A DNA stretch of 11,376 bases from Nocardioidaceae bacterium (GTDB lineage Bacteria > Actinomycetota > Actinomycetes > Propionibacteriales > Nocardioidaceae): positions 1-11,376 of the forward strand of contig JAGQUE010000177.1 of assembly GCA_020438665.1 (NCBI GenBank), read 5' to 3'. The notes below the pieces were generated by a model. It worked only from the letters and a program-made list of their open reading frames with translations, did not search any database and had not been told where the DNA came from. Below, in pieces: positions 1-6,568 of the stretch (positions within the stretch are counted from its first letter, which is position 1; every line of letters starts with the position of its first letter). Position numbers and translations under genes: made by a program.

Positions 1-604
1 TCTGCTTGTTGCCCTTGTTGATGTCCAGGGCGGTGGGGTCCAGGAAGGGGTCGGTGTCGTTGGGGTCGAGGTCACCGAGCTGGACGAGGCCGAGGCGCTT
101 GTAGAGCACGTCGACGGTGATCTTGCCGCCCTGGGCGGTGGTCAGCTCGACGCCGTCGGCCCCCAGCGCCGTCTTGGAGGTGATGGTCGCGCCCGGGACG
201 ACGTGATAGAGAAGGACCTGCTCGATGGCGTCGACCCCGACCGCGTTGACGAGCGCGTTGAAGGTCGCCTTCTCGGTCTTGGGCCGTGAGCCGGTCAGGT
301 CCTTGGCCAGCTGCTTGAACGACCAGTCGTTGGGGATGAACGCGGTGACGGGCTTCTTGCCCTGGGTGAGGATCTTGACCGGGCTGTCGGGCTTGGCGGC
401 CAGCACCGCGAGCACGGCCTCGGTCACGATGTCGTAGTCGAACGGGTTCTTGTCGAACTTGTTGCCGTCCGAGGTCAGCACCTTGGCCAGGCTGCGGTTG
501 CCCAGCTTCTTGCCCTCCTGGGAGCCGGCCGTGGCCGGAGCAGCGGTGCCGGCGGCGAGCAGGGCGGTGGCGGCCAGGGTGGCAGCCGCGGTGCGGAGCT
601 TCAT
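1..604 (-). CDS. Secreted fasciclin (FAS1) domain protein, C-terminus outside window
   Basis: 201 residues are visible and the frame runs off the window edge without a stop. The N-terminus is a typical Sec signal peptide: Lys2 and Arg4, an Ala/Leu-rich core (about 5-20), then APATA-GS, suggesting cleavage near residue 26. There is no lipobox Cys, so it is probably released or wall-associated rather than a lipoprotein. Residues 35-201 resemble a FAS1 domain: the H1-like segment TAFIPNDWSFKQL (87-99) and the H2-like YHVVPG (133-138) are both present. FAS1 proteins generally act in adhesion or cell-surface interactions; the specific role here is unknown. The ATG at 604 is supported by the purine-rich GGAAGGGGA (610-618) and by the signal peptide beginning there. 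A short upstream ORF ends on this start codon. The gene is divergent from the glycan operon, so a joint role is only a guess. Confidence 0.9.
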   Translation of the reverse strand, partial: MKLRTAAATLAATALLAAGTAAPATAGSQEGKKLGNRSLAKVLTSDGNKFDKNPFDYDIVTEAVLAVLAAKPDSPVKILTQGKKPVTAFIPNDWSFKQLAKDLTGSRPKTEKATFNALVNAVGVDAIEQVLLYHVVPGATITSKTALGADGVELTTAQGGKITVDVLYKRLGLVQLGDLDPNDTDPFLDPTALDINKGNKQ

Positions 605-645
605 GGTCTTCCCCTTCCGAAGTGGGCCGCCGGGTGCGGCCTCAT
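601..645 (-). CDS. Possible 14-codon leader peptide ORF coupled to the fasciclin gene
   Basis: A small ORF encodes MRPHPAAHFGRGRP. Its ATG (645-643) follows AAGGAGGGGAC, a better Shine-Dalgarno match than the one before the fasciclin gene. Its TGA (603-601) overlaps the fasciclin ATG (604-602) as ATGA, the classic arrangement for translational coupling. The fasciclin ribosome site lies inside this ORF. It could be a regulatory leader peptide or simply a device to raise or gate fasciclin translation. The composition (His, Arg, Pro) matches no attenuator family I recognise. It could also be chance, because an ORF this short is not statistically significant by itself; the strong ribosome site and the exact overlap are the only support. 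Confidence 0.35.
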   Translation of the reverse strand: MRPHPAAHFGRGRP

Positions 646-680
646 GTCCCCTCCTTCGTTGGCTGGGGCGAGTTGGTTGC

Positions 681-700
681 CGCAACGCCCGGGTGTTGCG
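681..700. promoter_or_regulatory. 20-bp near-perfect palindrome in the divergent intergenic region, candidate operator
   Basis: The 20 bases at 681-700 read CGCAAC-G-CCCGGG-T-GTTGCG. All pairs are complementary except 687/694 (G opposite T). An extra GTTGC at 676-680 forms a second, overlapping palindrome, GTTGC-C-GCAAC (676-686). There are therefore three half-sites of one motif within 25 bases, between the fasciclin start (604) and the GT4 start (775). The dyad has no loop, so it is a poor RNA terminator but fits a dimeric DNA-binding regulator. The regulator is not in the window and I do not recognise the motif as a known operator. Confidence 0.4.
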
Positions 701-774
701 AAATCGAAGGCCGGGTGTGCGGCTGACTAGCATGAGCGGGTCGACGATGCTTCGAGCGCGGACGGGGGAGCCAG

Positions 775-2634
775 GTGCCGGAGGTGGGACGCTTGCTCCG
801 GGGTGCCGCCCGTCGCGTCCGGTCCGTCCTCGGCCGGCCCGTCCGACGCGGCCGCGCCACCGGCGAGGGCCGCGCGCCGTCCGACGGCGTACGCCGCATC
901 CTCGTCGAGGAGGCCACCAACCTGGGCCCGCTGTTCGACGCGGGGGTGAGCCGCTCCCGCCGCCGGATGAAGAACGCCGGCCTCGACGCCGACTACGACC
1001 TGGCCTACGAGCACTTCGACGTCAGCCACTTCCTCATGCAGGTCCGTCCGCTGCTGGCCGGCAACCGTGACCCGCTGGCCCACTTCCTCGGCAACGGTGC
1101 GGAGGCCAAGGCGAGTCCCGAGATCAACTTCGACATGGCGGCCTATCTCGCGCGCCACCCCGAGCGTGCCGGTGACCGCGAGACGAGTCCCTATCTGGCG
1201 TGGCTCAAGCGAGGGCGCGCCGCCGGCGAGATCGCTGACCCGGCCGTGGGCCTCGAGGAGCTGGCCCCGGTGCTGGGCCTGGAGGTCGCCGACGTGGTCG
1301 CCGAGCTCCAAGCCGTCCGCCTCGACGTCCAGGAGCGGCTGCGCACCGGCACCCTCGGTTCTATGGTGGCCAAGGCGGCGGAGATCGAGCCGCTCATCGG
1401 CGACGTCTGGCCCGAGACGGCACGGTTGCGCATCCCGCCCTTCGCGACCGACGTCTCTGCCCGCCAGGTCGCCGCGATCCACCGCTGTCATGCCCAGGCG
1501 GGCTTCCGCCGGGCCCGTGTGGTGCTGGTCGTCAGCGACCCGCGCTGGGGCGGCGGCCGCCGCGTGGAGGGCCACCTGGCACATGCCATGTCTCGGGCGA
1601 TGTCGGCCGACGACATCGTGGTCGTCTACACCGACACGGGAGGCGCCGGCCCGGTGGGGCGGTTCCCGGCCGGTGTGCGCGAGGTGAGCCTCGCGCCGGA
1701 GCTCGAGGGCTTCGAGGACGAGGACGTCTCCCAGCGGGTGCTGGTGGAGCTGCTCCGCTCGTTGCGCGCCGAGGTGATCGTCAACATCAACTCGGTGCTG
1801 CTCTATCGGGCCATGTCGACCTATGGCAAGGCGCTCGCCGCGTCGGAACGTATCTTCCTGGTGATGTTCGGCAACGAACAGATGCCGGCCGGCAACTGGG
1901 TCGGTCTGCCGTTGCGCTACTTCTATCGCACCTTCGACGCGGTCGCCGGCGTCGTCACCGACAGCCACCACCTGCGGGAGTGGCTGATCGAGCGACACCA
2001 GCTCCCCGACGAGATGTCAGCCCGGCTCCACGTCTTCAGCGCCCCGGTCGATCCGGCCGTGGGTCCGGTGCCGCCGTCCGAGCGCCCGCCGGGACGGCCT
2101 CCCCAGGTCTTCTGGGCCGGCCGGTTCGACCGGCAGAAGCGCGTGGACGTCGCCTTCCAGGTGGCTCGACTCATGCCCGACGTTGGCTTCCGGTTCTGGG
2201 GAGAGAAGGTCCTCAACGCACCCGGGGCCGGACCCAAGCCCGACAATCTCACCCTCGAGGGCCCCTATGGGCACTTCTCCGAGGTCCCCCTCGCCGACGC
2301 CGACGCCTGGCTCTACACGTCCGGGTGGGACGGGGTCCCGAGTCAGCTCCTCGAGGTCGCCATGACCGGCGTGCCGATCGTGGGCAGCCTCGTCGGTGGC
2401 ACCGGCGAGATCCTGGTCCCCGGAGAGTCGTGGCCGGTCGCCGACCTCGACAACCCCGCCGCCTATGTCGCCGCGCTGCGGGAGGTTCTGGCCGACCCGC
2501 AGGCCGCCCGCGCCAAGGCGGCCCGGCTCCGCGCCATGATGATCCAGGAGCGGAGTGAGGAGCGCTACGCCGAGCACGCCCTCGCCGTCCTGCTCGGTCC
2601 CCCTCGACCCGATGGGCCGGAGGGGGCGCCATGA
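775..2634 (+). CDS. GT4-type glycosyltransferase with N-terminal FD-YL repeat region (619 aa)
   Basis: The last third is a GT4 (GT-B fold) nucleotide-binding half. FWAGRFDRQKRVD (446-458) opens it, followed by WGEKVL (475-480), LEGPYG (494-499) and GWDGVPSQLLEVAMTGVP (517-534), where Glu527 and the later GGTGE (541-545) match the donor-site E-containing motif of this family. Residues 245-440 look like the acceptor-binding Rossmann half. The N-terminus differs from a standard GT4 of about 380 residues: residues 72-155 hold two copies of a motif seen at the ends of many polysaccharide glycosyltransferases, FDVSHFL...DPLAHFLGNGAEAKASP and FDMAAYLARHP...SPYLAWLKRGRAAGEI. There is no signal peptide or membrane segment, so it is probably cytoplasmic. 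The GTG start is chosen because GGGGGAG (764-770) sits 4 bases before it. It is the first gene of the plus-strand operon, and its TGA overlaps the next ATG. The sugar donor and acceptor cannot be inferred. Confidence 0.88.
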   Translation: MPEVGRLLRGAARRVRSVLGRPVRRGRATGEGRAPSDGVRRILVEEATNLGPLFDAGVSRSRRRMKNAGLDADYDLAYEHFDVSHFLMQVRPLLAGNRDPLAHFLGNGAEAKASPEINFDMAAYLARHPERAGDRETSPYLAWLKRGRAAGEIADPAVGLEELAPVLGLEVADVVAELQAVRLDVQERLRTGTLGSMVAKAAEIEPLIGDVWPETARLRIPPFATDVSARQVAAIHRCHAQAGFRRARVVLVVSDPRWGGGRRVEGHLAHAMSRAMSADDIVVVYTDTGGAGPVGRFPAGVREVSLAPELEGFEDEDVSQRVLVELLRSLRAEVIVNINSVLLYRAMSTYGKALAASERIFLVMFGNEQMPAGNWVGLPLRYFYRTFDAVAGVVTDSHHLREWLIERHQLPDEMSARLHVFSAPVDPAVGPVPPSERPPGRPPQVFWAGRFDRQKRVDVAFQVARLMPDVGFRFWGEKVLNAPGAGPKPDNLTLEGPYGHFSEVPLADADAWLYTSGWDGVPSQLLEVAMTGVPIVGSLVGGTGEILVPGESWPVADLDNPAAYVAALREVLADPQAARAKAARLRAMMIQERSEERYAEHALAVLLGPPRPDGPEGAP

Positions 2635-3386
2635 CCGACCTGACCGTGATCGTCACCGCTCACGACGAGACGGTGGTGAGCGGACCGACGATGCGGTCGG
2701 CCGACCAGGCGGTCGCCGTCGCTCGGGAGGCCGGGCTCTCGGTCCAGCCGATCATCGTGCTCGACCGGGCGACCGCCGGGACCACCGCCTATTTCACCCA
2801 GCCGCGGTTCGGACAGTGGGAGACGCGCGTCTTCCACGAGGGCGACCTCGGGCGGGTGCGCAACGCCGTCGTGCCCGACACCGACGGTCGCTTCGTCGCG
2901 TTCCTCGACGCCGACGACCTGTTCAGCGAGAACTGGCTGGCCGCCGGCGTCGCGGTGCTCGACGCCGCCCACGAGCGCGGCGAGCGGGCCATCGCCCACC
3001 CCGAGCTCAACATGGTCTTCGACGGCACCCGCTCCGTGCTGGTCAATATTCCGGACGACTCCCCGCTGTTCACGCCCTACTACCTCTATGTGCGCCACTA
3101 CTACGACTCGCTACTGCTGGCGCCACGCGAGGCGCACCTGGAGATCCCCTACGTCGGCCGCGACGTCCCCAACGGGTTGTCCTACCAGGACTTCCAGTTC
3201 ACGATCGAGACGTTCGCCGCCGGCTGGCGCCACCTCGTGGTGCCCGACACCGTGATCTTCAAGCGCCGCCGCGACTTCTCCCTCGTCACCGAGAGCAACG
3301 CCCGCAAGTCCGTGGTCCGGTCCCTTCCGGCGATGGCGATCGACCGGGTGGCCGAGCTCGCCCGCCCGACAGGGAAGAGCGGCTAG
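2631..3386 (+). CDS. GT2-type glycosyltransferase (251 aa)
   Basis: This is a compact GT-A fold enzyme that would transfer a sugar from a nucleotide donor to a growing glycan. LTVIVTAHDE (4-13) is the first strand and nucleotide-binding start. FVAFLDADD (88-96) carries the metal-binding DxD (Asp93, Asp95). NGLSYQDFQFTIETFAAG (181-198) corresponds to the acceptor/catalytic ED-type region, here with Gln-Asp, followed by HLVVPDTVIFKRRRDFS (201-217), reminiscent of GT2 domains found with rhamnan-synthesis proteins. At 251 residues it is a minimal domain without membrane helices. The ATG overlaps the stop of the GT4 gene as ATGA and has a strong ribosome site, GGAGGGGG (2619-2626), so the two are almost certainly translationally coupled and made together. 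The exact linkage formed is unknown. Confidence 0.87.
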   Translation: MTDLTVIVTAHDETVVSGPTMRSADQAVAVAREAGLSVQPIIVLDRATAGTTAYFTQPRFGQWETRVFHEGDLGRVRNAVVPDTDGRFVAFLDADDLFSENWLAAGVAVLDAAHERGERAIAHPELNMVFDGTRSVLVNIPDDSPLFTPYYLYVRHYYDSLLLAPREAHLEIPYVGRDVPNGLSYQDFQFTIETFAAGWRHLVVPDTVIFKRRRDFSLVTESNARKSVVRSLPAMAIDRVAELARPTGKSG

Positions 3387-3391
3387 CACCA

Positions 3392-3422
3392 GCCGGCCGG
3401 ACCCCTGGCCTCCGGCCCCGGC
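3392..3422 (+). terminator. GC-rich hairpin after the GT2 gene, possible weak terminator
   Basis: Six bases after the GT2 stop, GCCGG and CCGG (3392-3400) can pair with CCGG (3412-3415) and CCGGC (3418-3422). This gives a nine-pair stem with a 2-base bulge and an 11-base loop. No T-tract follows, which is common for actinobacterial stems. It lies in the only sizeable gap of the plus-strand operon (3387-3504) and might attenuate or end transcription after the first two genes. GC-rich DNA forms such stems often by chance. Confidence 0.35.
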
Positions 3423-3454
3423 GTGCCCGATCCAGGGCCGCTCGTGGCTCGGAC

Positions 3455-3460
3455 TAGGGT
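3455..3460 (+). promoter_or_regulatory. Candidate -10 element upstream of the epimerase gene
   Basis: TAGGGT at 3455-3460 fits the actinobacterial TAnnnT -10 pattern. It would place a transcription start about 38 bases before the GTG at 3505. No convincing -35 box is seen 16-19 bases upstream. It is listed because it sits in the operon's one real gap, after the possible terminator hairpin, and so could be an internal promoter for the four downstream genes. Confidence 0.22.
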
Positions 3461-3504
3461 GGTGGCGGCATGCGGATGCCACAGGTCATGGTTGAGGGGG
3501 ATGC

Positions 3505-4428
3505 GTGCGGAAGGTCCTGATCACGGGCGGAGCCGGCTTCATCGGTCGTCATCTCGCCGACCACCTCGTCGGTCGTGGCGACGTCGCCGTCACCGTTCTC
3601 GACAACGAGTCGCTGGGGGACCGCCACCAGCTCGACCTGGACACGGTCCGTTTCATCCACGGTGACCTGCGCAGCCGTGACGACGTGCGCCAGGCTCTCG
3701 AGGGGCAGGATGCCGTCGTCCATCTCGCCGCCGACACCCGGGTGATGGACAGCATCGCGGACCCCACGTTCAACTTCCACAACAACGTGGTCGGTTCCTT
3801 CAACCTGCTGGAGGAGTGCCGCGAGCTCGGCGTCGGTCGCGTGGTCGTCGCGTCGACCGGGGGAGCGATCGTGGGAGACGTCCAGCCCCCCGTCCACGAG
3901 GCCCTGGCCCCTCACCCCACCTCGCCCTACGGCGCCTCCAAGCTCATGCTCGAGGGCTATGTCGACGCCTTCTCGGCCTCCTACGGCCTCCGGGGGTGCG
4001 CACTGCGGTTCTCCAACATCTATGGGCCGCGCTCATGGCACAAGGGCTCGGTCGTCGCGCAGTTCTTCAAGACGATCCTGGCCGGCGAGCCGCTCGTGGT
4101 CTATGGCGACGGCAGCCAGTCCCGCGACTACCTCTTCGTGGGTGACCTCGTCGAAGCCATCGGGGCCAGCATCGACAGCGACGCGGTCGGAGCCATCCAG
4201 CTGGGCAGCGGACATCCCACCACGATCAACGAGCTGCTCGACGCCATGCGACACGTCGTGGGCCGCGAGCTCGACGTCCACTACGCCGACTTCCGGGCCG
4301 GCGAGGTCCGCGAGACCTGGTGCCAGATCGACAGGGCCCGCGACCTCCTCGGCTTCAACCCCACGACGTCACTCGAGAACGGTCTCCAGGTGACCTGGGA
4401 CTGGTTCACCCACCAGCCGCGAGGTTGA
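3505..4428 (+). CDS. NAD-dependent sugar-nucleotide epimerase/dehydratase (307 aa)
   Basis: This is an extended short-chain dehydrogenase of the UDP-glucose 4-epimerase-like group, acting on a nucleotide sugar in the cytoplasm. TGGAGFIG (7-14) is the NAD-binding glycine motif. VVHLAADT (71-78) and the STGG segment (117-120) line the cofactor site. Tyr142 and Lys146 in PYGASK are the catalytic pair, with Ser117/Thr118 as partner. LRFSNIYGPR (167-176) and YGDGSQSRDYLFVGD (200-214) are substrate-side motifs shared by UDP-hexose and UDP-HexNAc epimerases. The 307-residue length is usual. The GTG start is firm: an in-frame TGA lies 12 bases upstream (3493-3495), GAGGGGG (3494-3500) is the ribosome site, and the NAD motif begins at residue 7. 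It probably supplies a sugar donor to the neighbouring transferases. Sequence alone does not tell 4-epimerase from dehydratase or decarboxylase activity. Confidence 0.9.
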   Translation: MRKVLITGGAGFIGRHLADHLVGRGDVAVTVLDNESLGDRHQLDLDTVRFIHGDLRSRDDVRQALEGQDAVVHLAADTRVMDSIADPTFNFHNNVVGSFNLLEECRELGVGRVVVASTGGAIVGDVQPPVHEALAPHPTSPYGASKLMLEGYVDAFSASYGLRGCALRFSNIYGPRSWHKGSVVAQFFKTILAGEPLVVYGDGSQSRDYLFVGDLVEAIGASIDSDAVGAIQLGSGHPTTINELLDAMRHVVGRELDVHYADFRAGEVRETWCQIDRARDLLGFNPTTSLENGLQVTWDWFTHQPRG

Positions 4429-4442
4429 CGCGGGCCCGCACG

Positions 4443-5495
4443 ATGCCGACCACACCCGAACGTGTCCTGGTGCTCCATCTGGGCCTCCACAAGACCGCCT
4501 CGTCCTATGTCCAGAACCTCCTGGCGGCCCGCCGGTCGGATCTGCTGGCCGCGGGCATCCTCTATCCGCGGACCGGCACCGTCGAGGGGAGGTCGAGCAC
4601 CCGGGTGGGCGCCACCTCGGGCCATGCCCTGTTCACCCGTCCCCAGCGGGTGGCGGGGCTGATGAACAAGCTCCGCCAGGAGGTCACGGCCGACACCCAC
4701 ACCGTGCTGTTGTCGTCGGAGGACTTCACGCTGCGGCGGGCGGCCGATCCGCTCCAGTTCCGCCAGCTGCTGAGTGGGTTCGACAGGGTCAAGGCTGTGT
4801 TGGTGCTCCGGCGCCAGGACGAGTGGCTGCTCAGCTGGTACAAGCAGGCCGTCGACCAGTTCGCGAACGACGAGCGTCGTCCCTTCGACGTCTTCCTCGC
4901 GGAGGAAGGTCCGACGCTGCTCGACTTCTACACCAGGTTCACCCCCTGGCGTGACCTGGTCGGTATCGACGACTTCCACGTGCTGTCCTATGACGACCTC
5001 GACGGCGGCGCCGAGATCTGTCGGCGCATCCTCGAGGTGGCCGGGGCTCCGCGATCGCTGTGGCCCGACGACAGCCAGGGTGACGTGGCCCGCTACGACA
5101 GCATCCGCGCCATCGACACGCTGGGGCTGCGCATCCTCAACGCCTATCGGGTGGGCAGCCGCGACGAGCGCATCGCCCTGGCCCGGACCATCTATGGCCT
5201 GCGCCCGCCCGGCGACATCGAGCTCCTCACTCCGTCCATCCGGGCCGGGATCCACCAGTTCTGCGCACCCGTCAACGAGCGCATCGAACGCGAGTGGTTC
5301 GACCACCCCGTGCCCGGTCTCAGGTTCGGTGCCGTCCCGCCTCCGCCGGCAGCTCCGCCCACCTCGGCCGACCTGGTCGGCTATCTCGATGCGGTGCTGG
5401 CTGTCTGCGAGGCGGCCGAGGGGCGGTTGGTGCCCGAGGTCGAGCAACAGCGACGGCGCCTGGCGTCCGCACGGGCGACGAGGTCGGCCCGATGA
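4443..5495 (+). CDS. PAPS-dependent sulfotransferase-like protein, first of a tandem pair (350 aa)
   Basis: It would transfer a sulfuryl group from PAPS to a hydroxyl, most likely on a glycan given its neighbours. [18 protein letters not shown] (10-27) is the 5'-phosphosulfate-binding loop, with Lys17 and the following small/hydroxyl residues. [17 protein letters not shown] (119-135) is the 3'-phosphate motif, in the R-x6-S form (Arg124, Ser131). SGHALF (59-64), SSEDFTL (91-97) and [10 protein letters not shown] (177-186) are shared with the next gene. There is no signal peptide or membrane helix. The ATG at 4443 is chosen because the family alignment with the neighbour begins there; longer readings would run back into the epimerase gene. 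Only 14 bases separate it from the epimerase stop, with a poor ribosome site, which suggests coupling. Its stop overlaps the next start. The acceptor is unknown. Confidence 0.82.
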
Positions 5496-6568
5496 CTGAG
5501 CGTGCCGAGCTGGCCGCACGCGTGCGCGATCGGACCCTGGTCCTCCACATCGGTCTTCACAAGACCGCCACGACCTTCGTCCAGAACCTGCTCAGTGCCT
5601 GCCGCTACCCGCTGCTGCAGTCCGGGCTGCTCTATCCCAGCACCGGGCTGTCGGCCGCCGACACCGGCCAGACCCGCGACGGCGCCCAGTCGGGTCACGC
5701 GCTGCTGTCGCGGCGTGGTGCGTCGGTCTATGACAAGCTGTTGCCGGCCCTCTATCGCGAGCTGCCCGACGACGTTGCGACGGTCCTGGTCTCGTCCGAG
5801 AACTTCACGCTCTTCCAGCGTGGCGTCCAGCCGGACGAATACCTCGAAGCGTTCCGGGACTTCGGCCGCCTGAAGGTGGTGCTGGTCCTCCGTCGGCAGG
5901 ACACCTGGATCGAGAGCTACTACAAACAGCTCGTCGACTCCTACATCGACTTCGAGACCCGCTCGTTCGCTGCGTTCGTCGAGTCGGCCGGGCCCGAGCT
6001 CATGGACTTCTATGGCCGGTTCGGCGGCTGGCGCGACGCGGTCGGTGCCGACAGCTTCCACGTCGTGTCCTACGACGACACCCCCGGCGGAGTCGCGTTG
6101 GCGCGGGCCATCGTCGAGGCGGCCGGTGGCGACGGCTCGACCCTCGACGAGGCCGCACGCCTGCCACTCCCGGGCTACCACAGCGTCCGGGGCATCGACA
6201 CGATCGGGCTGCGGCTTCTCAACGCCCACCGGTTCCCCGATCGCGAGCAGCGAAGCGCGCTCGCCAGGTCGGTCTATGTGGCCCCGCCTGCGGGAGACCT
6301 GCGCCTGCTGACGCCCGAGATCCAGCGCCGTATCCAGGCCGACCACGCGGCGATGAACGCGCAGATCGAGAGCGAGTGGTTCCCCACCCCCGTGCCGGGG
6401 TTCCGGTTCGGGGCCGAGCTCGACCTGAGCTCCCCGACGCCCCCGAGCGGTGCGGAGCTGGCGGACTACGTCGACCGGGTCCTCGGTTGGTGCAACGACC
6501 GCCGGCGGCCCGACGACAAGACCGACGCCATCGTGGGTCGGAGCGGAGGGACGGCCACCGATGGCTGA
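5492..6568 (+). CDS. PAPS-dependent sulfotransferase-like protein, second of a tandem pair (358 aa)
   Basis: A clear paralogue of the preceding gene along its whole length, sharing the phosphosulfate loop [17 protein letters not shown] (18-34), SGHALL (67-72), SSENFTL (101-107), the 3'-phosphate motif [16 protein letters not shown] (131-146; Arg135, Ser142), [10 protein letters not shown] (187-196), [15 protein letters not shown] (233-247) and the C-terminal ESEWF...PVPGFRFG (293-307). The loop KTATT is closer to the general sulfotransferase consensus than the KTASS of its neighbour. The ATG overlaps the upstream stop as ATGA, with GAGG (5480-5483) upstream, so the pair is translated together. 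The C-terminal 40 residues are unique and probably flexible. Divergence between the two suggests different acceptors or positions, but that is inference. Its end overlaps the next gene by 8 bases. Confidence 0.83.

Noticed and set aside
728..733. TAGCAT as a -10 box for the GT4 gene.
   Set aside because: The distance to the start is plausible, but no -35 element is found at 16-19 bases, so support is too thin to list.
450..1070. Plus-strand open frame of 206 aa.
   Set aside because: It overlaps the fasciclin gene on the other strand and the start of the GT4 gene. Its Pro/Arg-rich translation is typical of a false frame.
2017..2577. Antisense open frame (186 aa) in the GT4 gene.
   Set aside because: It lies opposite the well-supported GT4 catalytic domain, with no motifs of its own.
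4320..4442. Extended upstream start for the first sulfotransferase.
   Set aside because: It would overlap the epimerase gene by over 100 bases, and the added residues have no counterpart in the paralogue.
5294..5491. Extended upstream start for the second sulfotransferase.
   Set aside because: The extra 66 residues lie wholly inside the preceding gene; the ATGA start at 5492 aligns with the paralogue.
4281..5519. Long antisense open frame (412 aa) on the minus strand.
   Set aside because: It lies over the sulfotransferase gene. The translation is rich in Arg, Gly, Asp and His with no recognisable domain, as expected for the mirror frame of GC-rich coding DNA.
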